Assembly (NCBI GenBank): GCA_937907305.1
Contig: CALERQ010000012.1
Coordinates: 1-12,494 of the forward strand
Direction: 5' to 3'
DNA from: an uncultured Clostridia bacterium
GTDB taxonomy: Bacteria > Bacillota > Clostridia > Oscillospirales > Ruminococcaceae
DNA: 12,494 nucleotides
Positions 1 to 7,228 of this stretch are shown here, one piece after another. A program made the translations under genes and the position numbers. Position 1 is the stretch's first letter; every line of letters begins with the position of its first letter. Under the pieces are notes generated by a model. It did no database searches. It was not told the DNA's origin and saw nothing but the letters and a program-made list of their open reading frames with translations.

Positions 1-1
1 C

Positions 2-85
2 CCGCAGGGCGGCATAGCCTGCGGCGTGGCGGTACTGGCGGCTGGCATCTGCCTGCTGGGCGCCAAGAAGAAAAACCAAGAATAA
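2..85 (+). CDS. C-terminal end of a membrane- or wall-anchored surface protein (partial)
   Basis: Only the last 27 codons are present, and the 5' part lies outside the window. The frame reads a hydrophobic stretch (GGIACGVAVLAAGICLLGA) followed by the basic tail KKKNQE and a TAA stop. This is the classic layout of the end of a Gram-positive anchored surface protein. The hydrophobic segment plus LGAKK closely resembles the end of the wall-anchored protein at 5446-7137, so the two are probably related surface proteins. A sortase motif, if there is one, would lie just upstream of the window. A strong terminator follows 10 bases after the stop, so this gene is a separate transcription unit from the cohesin operon. 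Its function cannot be told from this fragment. Confidence 0.75.
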   Translation, partial: PQGGIACGVAVLAAGICLLGAKKKNQE

Positions 86-94
86 TTAGCAACC

Positions 95-130
95 ATACCG
101 GGGCGGAGCACTCTCTGCCCCGGTATTTTT
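95..130 (+). terminator. Rho-independent terminator of the upstream surface-protein gene
   Basis: A 14-bp stem (95-108 with 113-126, including one G-T wobble) closes a 4-nt loop and runs into a T-run at 126-130. It lies 10 nt after the stop of the partial gene and separates it from the cohesin operon. Confidence 0.92.
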
Positions 131-191
131 GCATCTCCCCAAAGGCCCCGCCGCAATCCCCGGTTTTTGTACCCTTATTTTACATTAATGG

Positions 192-220
192 TTGCATTAA
201 GGAAAATCTGATGGTAGAAT
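192..220 (+). promoter_or_regulatory. Sigma-A promoter of the cohesin operon
   Basis: The -35 is TTGCAT (192-197) and the -10 is TAGAAT (215-220), with a 17-nt spacer. A TG one base upstream of the -10 (212-213) adds an extended -10. Transcription would start near 227, leaving a leader of about 98 nt before the first start codon. The surrounding DNA (about 175-240) is AT-rich compared with the coding regions, as expected of a promoter. Confidence 0.75.
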
Positions 221-250
221 TAAACTAAAGTACAGGATTACCCAATCCCC

Positions 251-293
251 AATCTCCCCCGGGGGAGATTTTCATGTCCGCATGCGGACATGA
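251..293. promoter_or_regulatory. Two adjacent perfect palindromes in the cohesin operon leader
   Basis: 251-270 is a perfect 20-nt palindrome (AATCTCCCCC then its complement) and runs into TTTT at 269-272. 272-293 is a perfect 22-nt palindrome centred on CATG. Both lie downstream of the predicted transcription start, so they could act as RNA hairpins (the first resembles a weak attenuator) or as an operator for a dimeric repressor. The first hairpin would also hide the GGGGGAG at 261-267, which sits 6 nt upstream of an in-frame ATG at 274. The palindromes are seen directly; the regulatory role is inference. Confidence 0.5.
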
Positions 294-324
294 TCCATTT
301 TATTGGAACCATCGGAGGCAACCC

Positions 325-1086
325 ATGAAAAAAATAAAATACCTTCTGGCCCTGGCGGCGCTGCTGCTGTGCGTGCCGGCCCTGGCGGCGGGAACTCCCT
401 GCCTGGAGATCGAAGTCCCCGCGCAAAGCCCAAAGCCGCAGGAGGAGTTCACCGTGGAGCTCAGCCTGCACGATATCCCCAGCATCGCGGCGCTCGGCTT
501 TCACATCAGCTACGATAAAACCCGCCTGGAGCTGACCGGCTATGAGGATGCCGGGCTGACCGGCTGGATGGTCGGCATCGGGCAGGGAGAGGACGCTGTT
601 TGGGTCAATGAAAAGGGCTGGAGCGGCGATGGCACCTGCCTCAAGCTGACATTCCGTGTGAAGCAGGATGCCACCGAGGGCACCGCCTCCATCGGCATCA
701 CCGATCTGGAAGCCTACAATGCCAGGGAAGAGGCGGTGGCGCTGGCCGTTACCCCCGGCGGCCTGTATGTGCAGGGGGCGCCCGCCAAGCCTGCCGACCC
801 GGCCAGCCCTGGCACGGCCGATAGCAGCCAGCCGGGCGCTCCCACCACCTCCACCCCGGGCCAGACGAACTCCGCCCCCGCAGGACAAACCCCATCGGAG
901 GAACCCACCCCCGGCGATGTGGCTGCGCCCCAGCCCTCCGGGGAATCCCCCACCGTGGAGGCGGATTCCCCCGCGGCGGAGAACAGCCCCCTGCCCATTG
1001 TTATCACAGTGGCGGTAATCATCGCGGCCTGCGGCGGCGCATTCCTGCTGCGCAGGCGGAACCGCCATTTACAGGATAATCCATAA
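325..1086 (+). CDS. Cohesin-domain protein with C-terminal membrane anchor
   Basis: This 253-residue exported protein probably acts as a membrane-tethered receptor for a dockerin. Residues 1-22 are a signal peptide (MKKIKY, a Leu/Ala-rich core, PALA cleavage region). Residues 25-150 look like a cohesin domain: a beta-rich stretch with the family-like FHISYDKTRLEL strand and the late TFRVK and GGLYVQG strands. Residues 151-222 are a Pro/Ser/Thr/Ala-rich wall-spanning linker. Residues 223-242 are a membrane helix, followed by the stop-transfer tail RRRNRH. There is no LPxTG-like motif, so anchoring is by the membrane helix. The start at 325 is chosen because GGAGG (314-318) lies 6 nt upstream and the signal peptide then begins cleanly. 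An in-frame ATG at 274 would add 17 residues. It is the first gene of the operon. Its cohesin closely resembles that of the next gene (SYDKTRLEL is shared), suggesting duplication. Confidence 0.82.
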   Translation: MKKIKYLLALAALLLCVPALAAGTPCLEIEVPAQSPKPQEEFTVELSLHDIPSIAALGFHISYDKTRLELTGYEDAGLTGWMVGIGQGEDAVWVNEKGWSGDGTCLKLTFRVKQDATEGTASIGITDLEAYNAREEAVALAVTPGGLYVQGAPAKPADPASPGTADSSQPGAPTTSTPGQTNSAPAGQTPSEEPTPGDVAAPQPSGESPTVEADSPAAENSPLPIVITVAVIIAACGGAFLLRRRNRHLQDNP

Positions 1087-1160
1087 AAATGCGCCCCAGC
1101 CGGGCACAACGGATGAGGAGGGACAAAAACATATCTATACACAGCCAAATGCAAAGAAAA

Positions 1161-1165
1161 GGAGG
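1161..1165 (+). promoter_or_regulatory. Ribosome site of the Cys/His-repeat protein, unusually far from its start
   Basis: GGAGG (1161-1165) is the only good Shine-Dalgarno sequence before the ATG at 1182, and 16 nt separate them. The three sibling genes have 5-7 nt. No alternative start codon lies at normal distance from it. Earlier in-frame ATGs (1089, 1113, 1149) would bury the signal peptide inside a longer N-terminus. The start at 1182 is kept because MKRVLSLLLS begins a textbook signal peptide. Confidence 0.5.
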
Positions 1166-1181
1166 AACAAACAAAAGTATC

Positions 1182-4100
1182 ATGAAAAGAGTATTGAGCC
1201 TGCTGCTTTCGGTGCTGATGGTCGCCTTTTTGGCGCTGCCCGCCGCCGCAGCGGAAACAACCGATGAGACCCATACGCATGAGGGCGACTTCAGACCAAT
1301 GGTGTATCTGGGCGAAACCTATCACTATGGTACCTGCACCACCTGCGGCGAGTGGGTCAACGAAGAACACACCATGAATGGCGATACCTGTACGGTTTGC
1401 GGTTACATGGATCATGACCATGATGTGGACTACATGCAGGAAAACACTCTGGATGGTGATATCCACTATGGCACCTGCAAAACATGCAAGGCATGGATCC
1501 GTGCTGCCCATACCTACAATGAGAGCGGCATTTGCACCGTCTGTGACTATGAGAAACACGATCACGAAGTAGACAGCTACCAGCCCCGCAGATATGGCGA
1601 TGATGACAGCTGCCATTACGGTACCTGCTCAAAGTGCGGTCTCACCATCGTCCAAAGACACGACATGAATGGTGACACCTGCAAAGTCTGCAACTATAAG
1701 GAACACGACCACATCTGGCAGTATACCACAAATGAAAACCGCCACCGTGCCACCTGCAGCGAATGCGGCCTGCTGGCCCAGTATGAGTCCCACACCTACG
1801 GCGAGAATAACATCTGCACCGTCTGCGGCTATCAAAAACACGACCACACATTCGCAAGCTACAAGACCTTTGTAACCCCCTATGGCGATTACCATGGCGG
1901 CACCTGTTTGGGTTGTGGGAAGTGGATCATTGGAATTCACACCTACGGCGAGGATGGCCTCTGCACCGTCTGTGACTATAAGCGGCACACGCACGATGTA
2001 ACCAGCTGGCATCCGGAAGAAAACGCCGATGGCCCCTACCATGCCGGCACCTGCTCGGTCTGTAATTTAAGTGTCCCCGCTTACCACACCTATGGTGCGG
2101 ATGGTGCCTGCACGGTCTGCCACTACACCGAGCATACACATAAGCTGATCAACTGCCAGCCATCCTGGAATGCCGGAAGCACTTTCCATTACGGCACCTG
2201 CTCGGTTTGTAATCTAAGTGTCTCCGCCGACCACACCTATGGCGCGGATGGTGCCTGCACAGCCTGCGGCTACAAGGAGCATAAGCATGAGCTGACCAAC
2301 TACCGGCCGATAGTTGGAGATTCCGACGGTACTTATCATGCCGGCACCTGCACGGTTTGTGGGCTAAGCATCCCTGCTTATCACACTTTTGGTGATGATA
2401 ATGTCTGCACTCTCTGCGGCTACACCCCCCACAAACATAAAGTAGACAATTATAGCCCCTTCCGGGATATGCATACCGGCCGCTGCTCCGTCTGCAAACA
2501 GTGGATCCAGGAAGAGCATAACTTTGTAAACGGTGTCTGCGAAGCCTGCGGCTGCATGGATCACACCCACAATGTGACCTACACCCCCATCGTGAATATG
2601 GATGGTGAACGCCACTACGGTACCTGCACCGAGTGCAATGTCTGGCTCAGTGAACCGCATACCTACGGCGAAAATAATATCTGCACCGTTTGCGGTTATC
2701 AGAAGCATGACCACCAGTATGCGTATACTCTCGTCTATGAGGAGGACAACAGCAGCCTCTATCATGAAAGCCTCTGCACTGTCTGTGGGTTAACTGTCCC
2801 GGGGTACCACACCATGTCGAACGGTACCTGCACAATTTGCGGCTACCAGAAGCATGACCATACCTGGGGTGAATCGAAAGCGACCAATGACTATTACCAT
2901 GCGGCCCGCTGCCAGGAATGCGGCCTTGTCTCCTACAATGTCCACAACTTCACGGATGGGACCTGCTCGGTCTGCGGCTTCACCCAGCACGAGCACCAGA
3001 CTACGGCCTACACCCGCCCCTATGAGGAGGGCTGCCGCGGCAAGTGCACCGAATGCGAGCTGTGGGTCGTGCAGAGCCACACCATGGTGGATGGCAAGTG
3101 CACCGTCTGCGGCTACCAGGCGCATGAGCACACCCTGAAGTATTACGCCATCGGGGATAAGCACTATGCCATCTGCGCCGGCTGCGGCATGTATACCCAC
3201 AGCGAGTACCATCCCCTCAAGGGCGAGTGCCCCATCTGCCATAATCAGGAGCGTGAGCACGAGCACACCTGGGATAGCGGCACCGTCACCCGCCCGGCCA
3301 CCTATACCGAAGAGGGCGAAATACAGTACAGCTGCACCGGCTGCTCCGCCACCAAAACAGAATCCATCGCCAAGCTGGCGCGCTACTGCGCCCATGCCTG
3401 CACCGTCTGCGGCGGCTGCACCCTGCCCGCCTCGGATGCCTCCTGCGGCTATACCCGCTGCGCCTGCGCCCAGCCCCAGGCCCCCAGCCGCACCACCACC
3501 GAGGCCACGCTGGAAACCACCGTCCCCGATCTGACCCTTTCGGCCGAAAAGGTGGAGCTCCAGCCGGAAAGCCCCTATGGCCGGTACATCACCGGGGCCG
3601 CCGCCGGCTACCGTGTCAAGTCGGTCTTTGATCTTTCCCTGCTCACCAGCGGCAGCAAATATGATCTGAAGACAGGGGAATCGGCCACCGTCACCCTCAC
3701 CGTCGGCGTGGAAAACGCCAAGCGCGTCGCGGCCGGTCAGCTGCTCCTGCTGCATGTCGGGGAAAACGGCAATACCCTCTACGGGCCCGGCGGCCTTACC
3801 GTCACCGCCGATGTCAATAACGGCACCATCACCTTTACCACCGGCAGCTTCTCTCCGTTCCTGCTGGTAGAAAACGCCGATACCCCCGCCCCCGCCGTGC
3901 TCCAGGTCGGCCAGGCCACCGTCATCAAGGGCCGGGAGGTCACCATCCCCGTCACCGTCACCGGCAATCCCGGCTTCGCCGCTATGGGCTTCCAGGTCAG
4001 CTACGATAAGACCCGCCTGGAGCTGCTCGGATGCGAAATGGCTCCGGATGGATTCGAGCTTCAGATCAACAAGGAAAACGGAAAAGCGGTCTTTGTCGGA

Positions 4101-4475
4101 GCTGCGGATTATATCGAAGACGGCACACTCTTAAACCTCCGGTTCAAGGTGCTGGAGAACGCCGAGGATGGCCTTGCGGAGATCACCCTTACGGTGCAGG
4201 AGGCCCTCAATGCCAGCGAGAATGAGGTATCCTTCAGCGTCACCTCCGGTGGGGTCCAGGTCGTTACCCGCGTCCTTGGCGATGTAAATGATGACGGCAA
4301 GACCGGTACCCTGAAGGACATGCTGCCGGATATCCTGCGCCTCAAGAAATACCTGGCCGGCTACTCGGTCGAGATCAACCAGCTCAATGCCGATATGAAT
4401 GAAAATGGTAAGGTAGATCTGGCCGACCTGATCCTGCTGATGCAGCAGTGTGTAGGAATTCAGCCAGAAGGATGA
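1182..4475 (+). CDS. Secreted Cys/His-repeat protein with cohesin and dockerin domains
   Basis: This 1097-residue exported protein has the order signal peptide (1-24, cleaved near AAAA), 14 tandem Cys/His repeats (31-692), a different Cys-rich segment (about 693-765), a beta-sandwich-like region (about 785-900, with GTITFTTGSFSPFLLV), a cohesin (about 907-1030, with FQVSYDKTRLEL) and a type I-like dockerin (1033-1097). Each repeat has one HxH pair and two CxxC pairs, a zinc-ribbon-like pattern. The second dockerin loop is canonical (DMNENGKVDLAD). The first (DVNDDGKTGTLKD) carries one extra residue before the last Asp, so its calcium site may be altered. With both halves of the pair in one chain, it could dock onto one partner and receive another. 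No enzyme domain is visible. It lies 95 nt after gene 1 and 43 nt before gene 3. Metal binding is inferred from the Cys/His pattern only. Confidence 0.85.
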   Translation: MKRVLSLLLSVLMVAFLALPAAAAETTDETHTHEGDFRPMVYLGETYHYGTCTTCGEWVNEEHTMNGDTCTVCGYMDHDHDVDYMQENTLDGDIHYGTCKTCKAWIRAAHTYNESGICTVCDYEKHDHEVDSYQPRRYGDDDSCHYGTCSKCGLTIVQRHDMNGDTCKVCNYKEHDHIWQYTTNENRHRATCSECGLLAQYESHTYGENNICTVCGYQKHDHTFASYKTFVTPYGDYHGGTCLGCGKWIIGIHTYGEDGLCTVCDYKRHTHDVTSWHPEENADGPYHAGTCSVCNLSVPAYHTYGADGACTVCHYTEHTHKLINCQPSWNAGSTFHYGTCSVCNLSVSADHTYGADGACTACGYKEHKHELTNYRPIVGDSDGTYHAGTCTVCGLSIPAYHTFGDDNVCTLCGYTPHKHKVDNYSPFRDMHTGRCSVCKQWIQEEHNFVNGVCEACGCMDHTHNVTYTPIVNMDGERHYGTCTECNVWLSEPHTYGENNICTVCGYQKHDHQYAYTLVYEEDNSSLYHESLCTVCGLTVPGYHTMSNGTCTICGYQKHDHTWGESKATNDYYHAARCQECGLVSYNVHNFTDGTCSVCGFTQHEHQTTAYTRPYEEGCRGKCTECELWVVQSHTMVDGKCTVCGYQAHEHTLKYYAIGDKHYAICAGCGMYTHSEYHPLKGECPICHNQEREHEHTWDSGTVTRPATYTEEGEIQYSCTGCSATKTESIAKLARYCAHACTVCGGCTLPASDASCGYTRCACAQPQAPSRTTTEATLETTVPDLTLSAEKVELQPESPYGRYITGAAAGYRVKSVFDLSLLTSGSKYDLKTGESATVTLTVGVENAKRVAAGQLLLLHVGENGNTLYGPGGLTVTADVNNGTITFTTGSFSPFLLVENADTPAPAVLQVGQATVIKGREVTIPVTVTGNPGFAAMGFQVSYDKTRLELLGCEMAPDGFELQINKENGKAVFVGAADYIEDGTLLNLRFKVLENAEDGLAEITLTVQEALNASENEVSFSVTSGGVQVVTRVLGDVNDDGKTGTLKDMLPDILRLKKYLAGYSVEINQLNADMNENGKVDLADLILLMQQCVGIQPEG
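1272..3257 (+). repeat. 14 tandem Cys/His repeats (about 47 codons each)
   Basis: The repeats encode residues 31-692. The consensus is HxH, about 12-20 variable residues, (Y)HxGTCxxCxL, about 6 residues, HTYG, a short turn and CTVCGYxxHDH, which opens the next unit. Units run 43-49 residues, so the DNA period is about 130-147 nt. Every unit keeps all four CxxC cysteines, at least 56 in total. Units 6 and 7 are also very similar in DNA, which points to local duplication. Units 4 and 10 share the exact peptide HTYGENNICTVCGYQKHDH with only synonymous DNA differences, which points to a block duplication or shared constraint. Confidence 0.9.
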
Positions 4476-4518
4476 CACAGCCCGGTAAAAACACGGCAAG
4501 GCAGAAAGGAGACTGGCT

Positions 4519-5430
4519 ATGAAAAAAATATGGAGCATCCTCATGGCGGCCTTGATCCTGTGCCTTGCCGTGAGTGTCCCCTCCCTGGCGGAGGGCGCTC
4601 CCACCCTGGAGCTGCGCCCCTCCGCATCATCCGTCCCGCCGGGCGGGGAATTCACCGTAGAGCTGGTGATTCATAATAACCCCGGTATCGCCGGCATAAG
4701 GTTCGCTTTTCAGTATGATGAAACACTCCTCCAGCTTGCCGATGTGCCCTTGGAGAATTTGCCGCTGAAAGACTGGACAGTATGTTACAAAGCGGATCCT
4801 AAGAGAACAGATGAAGTGTTGTGGGAGGGAGCTGCCTGGGCTCGGAAGACAAACTGGACAGGCTCCGATTGCAGCATCCTCCAGTTAACCTTTCGTGTGC
4901 TGGAGAATGCCCCCATGGATACCGTCACCACGATTGGCATAACGGCCCTGGACATCATGAACGCCAGCCTGCAGGATGTCCCCTTCACCGCCACCCCCGC
5001 CACCGTCACCATCCAGGAGGAGCCCCCGCTGAGTGTTACCCCCAGCTCCAGCGCGCTGTCCGGTGCCTATACCGTCAGTGGGCAAGTGGTCACAGTGACC
5101 TACGATAAGCCCTGCAAGGTCGGCTACCTCTCCGGCGGTAAGTATGTGGCGGCCCCGGCAGTTGCCAGCGGCAGCGGCTACGCCTTCACTCTCCCCGATG
5201 GCGTCACCGAAGCCATCCTCGTAGTCAAAGGCGATGTAAATGGGGATGGGAAAATAAAGGCAGGGGATGCATCACTTATTCAAAAATATGTTGTGCATAA
5301 AACAACACTGACAAATGAAGCATTTTTTGCTGCGGATGTAACAGGCGACGGGAAAGTTAAAGCGGGGGACGCAACGAATATATTGAAGTATGTTGTCCAC
5401 AAGGCCTCAACCCTTGATGACATTAATTAA
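4519..5430 (+). CDS. Cohesin-dockerin adaptor protein
   Basis: This 303-residue exported protein looks like an adaptor scaffoldin. Residues 1-24 are a signal peptide (cleavage after PSLA). Residues 29-165 are a cohesin-like domain (GEFTVELVIHNNPGIAGIRF, FQYDETLLQL, LTFRVLEN). Residues 171-237 are a small beta module of a type I associate with the region just before dockerins in related bacteria (YTVSGQVVTVTYDKPCKVGYL). Residues 238-303 are a type I dockerin with two near-identical calcium loops, DVNGDGKIKAGD and DVTGDGKVKAGD, each followed by a KYVVHK helix. The two loops share KAGD, so the dockerin is almost perfectly symmetrical, a feature linked in this family to two possible binding orientations. 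AAAGGAG (4505-4511) lies 7 nt before the ATG. GC content drops from about 65% (5101-5220) to about 41% (5230-5430) exactly where the dockerin starts. Confidence 0.85.
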   Translation: MKKIWSILMAALILCLAVSVPSLAEGAPTLELRPSASSVPPGGEFTVELVIHNNPGIAGIRFAFQYDETLLQLADVPLENLPLKDWTVCYKADPKRTDEVLWEGAAWARKTNWTGSDCSILQLTFRVLENAPMDTVTTIGITALDIMNASLQDVPFTATPATVTIQEEPPLSVTPSSSALSGAYTVSGQVVTVTYDKPCKVGYLSGGKYVAAPAVASGSGYAFTLPDGVTEAILVVKGDVNGDGKIKAGDASLIQKYVVHKTTLTNEAFFAADVTGDGKVKAGDATNILKYVVHKASTLDDIN

Positions 5431-5445
5431 ATTTAGGAGGAACAT

Positions 5446-7137
5446 ATGAAAAAGTTCAAAATGGTAACTTCGTGGTTACTGACAGTTGCTTTGTTGTTAA
5501 GCATGTGTGTTACAGTGGCTTTTGCAGCAGATAGTGCAACTTTGGCAACAACAATTCCTGAGAATGGGAAGCTCAGTCAGGGCAGCACATTTACTTTAAG
5601 TGTAACCGTTCCCGTTGTAACAGGTGCCTTTGATAACGCAACGGTAGACCTTAAGTTTGATAAAACTATTTTGGAAGTCATAGCGTTAAATATGCCAGCC
5701 ACAATCGGAGGAAAAGATACAACCACAACTGAGGTGGATGAGGCCAATAGCGCTGGAGCATTTGGTGTTACATGGGCAGGAAGCTCTGGAATTACCATGA
5801 CAGAACCTCTGGTAATCAAAGCAACTTTCAAAGTTTTGGAAGCAGCAAGTGTAGGCCTTAAGTCTGATCTGATTACGATTGAGACCTATGAGTTTGAACT
5901 TGATGGTGCAGAACTGAGCCTTCCGGACTTTAATACAAGAACTGTTTCCCTCACTATCACCGCCCCTCATACCCACAGCTATACTACTACCCCCAACAAG
6001 TGGGATGGAAATAATCACTGGTATGAGTGCACCGATACTTCTTGCCCTGCTGCCGATAAAGGCAAAAAGGAAGTAACAGCCCACTCCGGCGGCACTGCTA
6101 CCTGCACCGAAAAAGCAACCTGCACTGCTTGTGGCCAGAAGTATGGTAATCTTGCTGAGCACAGCTTCACTAAGAATGTCGTGAATAACAACACACTGAA
6201 GTCTGCTGGCACTTGCACTACCGAGGCTGTTTACTATTACACCTGTGCCAATTGCTCGGAAGTCAGCACTACACTCACCTTTACTGGTGAAAAGGATCCC
6301 ACTAACCACTCTGGCACTTTGGGCACCGAATGGAAAACCAGCTCTGAAAAGCACTGGCATGAATACCCCTGCTGCAATGCAAAGGCTGACGTGGCTACCC
6401 ACACCCCCGGTGAAGCCGCCACTGAGACTACTCCTCAAACCTGCACTACATGTGGCTATGTAATTGCTCCCGCTACCGGTCATATTCGTCATACCCTCAC
6501 AAATCACCCGGCTAATCCTGCTACTTGCACCGCAGATGGCAATATCGAGTACTGGACCTGCAGCGGTTGCAATGATAAGTTCAGCGATGCAGATGGAACT
6601 AATAAGATCACTGGAAGCGTGACCATTGCCGCCCTCGGCCACGATCATAGCGGCGATTGGCAGTCCGATAATGACAACCATTGGAAAGTGTGTGCCCGCG
6701 AAGGCTGCAGCGAGCAGCTGGATAAGACTGCCCATGTCAACTTCGATAAATGGCTGCCTGGCGTAGAGGGCCACTACCATGAGTGCAGTATCTGCCATAA
6801 GCGCTCCGAGGTAACTCCCCACGAGGAATATAAGTGGACTTACGATAATACCCAGCATTGGCTCATTTGTAAAGAATGTGGCTATGAACAAGCCAGATCC
6901 CGTGGGAATCATACCTTTGAGGGTGACAGCAAGAACTGCAGCCAGCAGTGCGGCTACACCAAATCCTCCACCATCACCATCATCACCCCCACCCAGCCGG
7001 GCGATAGCAAGCCTGCGGAGGGCAACCCCTCCACCGGCGCAGTTTCCAGCCCCGTCGGCTATGTCATGATCGGCCTGGCTGCCGTTGGCGCCCTCTGCCT
7101 CGGCGCTAAAAAGCTCACCAAAAAGCACGAGGATTGA
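5446..7137 (+). CDS. NPSTG wall-anchored Cys/His-rich protein with a cohesin-like domain
   Basis: This 563-residue exported protein is probably covalently attached to the wall. Residues 1-28 are a signal peptide ending in AFAAD. Residues 30-173 resemble a divergent cohesin (GSTFTLSVTVPVV, VDLKFDKTILEVIAL, ATFKVLEA). Residues 175-505 are Cys/His-rich and contain several degenerate repeat types: HW-xx-C pairs (HWYEC, HWKVC, HWLIC), CxxCG pairs and YYTCANC/YWTCSGC-type units. Residues 507-526 are a Thr/Pro linker. Residues 527-531 (NPSTG) fit a sortase motif, followed by a membrane helix (538-554) and the tail KKLTKKHED. AGGAGG (5435-5440) lies 5 nt before the ATG, and gene 3 ends only 15 nt upstream, so the genes are co-transcribed. 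The first ~170 codons are AT-rich (42% GC at 5461-5520), while the 3' end returns to GC-rich. The cohesin call is weaker here than in genes 1-3. Confidence 0.8.
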   Translation: MKKFKMVTSWLLTVALLLSMCVTVAFAADSATLATTIPENGKLSQGSTFTLSVTVPVVTGAFDNATVDLKFDKTILEVIALNMPATIGGKDTTTTEVDEANSAGAFGVTWAGSSGITMTEPLVIKATFKVLEAASVGLKSDLITIETYEFELDGAELSLPDFNTRTVSLTITAPHTHSYTTTPNKWDGNNHWYECTDTSCPAADKGKKEVTAHSGGTATCTEKATCTACGQKYGNLAEHSFTKNVVNNNTLKSAGTCTTEAVYYYTCANCSEVSTTLTFTGEKDPTNHSGTLGTEWKTSSEKHWHEYPCCNAKADVATHTPGEAATETTPQTCTTCGYVIAPATGHIRHTLTNHPANPATCTADGNIEYWTCSGCNDKFSDADGTNKITGSVTIAALGHDHSGDWQSDNDNHWKVCAREGCSEQLDKTAHVNFDKWLPGVEGHYHECSICHKRSEVTPHEEYKWTYDNTQHWLICKECGYEQARSRGNHTFEGDSKNCSQQCGYTKSSTITIITPTQPGDSKPAEGNPSTGAVSSPVGYVMIGLAAVGALCLGAKKLTKKHED

Positions 7138-7171
7138 TCCCTGATCCTCCACCGTATCATCGGTAAACAAT

Positions 7172-7215
7172 AAGGCCCCCGGCCCGATCCCCCCCGATCC
7201 GGCCGGGGCCTTTTT
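7172..7215 (+). terminator. Terminator of the cohesin operon
   Basis: A GC-rich hairpin (AAGGCCCC...GGCC paired with GGCCGGGGCCTT, with one bulged C and one inner mismatch) runs into TTTTT at 7211-7215. It lies 34 nt after the last operon stop. Confidence 0.9.
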
Positions 7216-7228
7216 GCACCCACCCATC

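Noticed and set aside
274..324. Upstream ATG at 274 as the start of the first cohesin gene
   Set aside because: It would place 17 non-hydrophobic residues before a normal signal peptide, and its possible ribosome site is inside a perfect hairpin; the start at 325 has GGAGG at 6 nt. Kept as a regulatory possibility only.
2790..3755. 321-codon open frame on the minus strand opposite the Cys/His-repeat gene
   Set aside because: Frame created by the biased codon use of the repeats; Gly/Ala-rich translation without domains or ribosome site.
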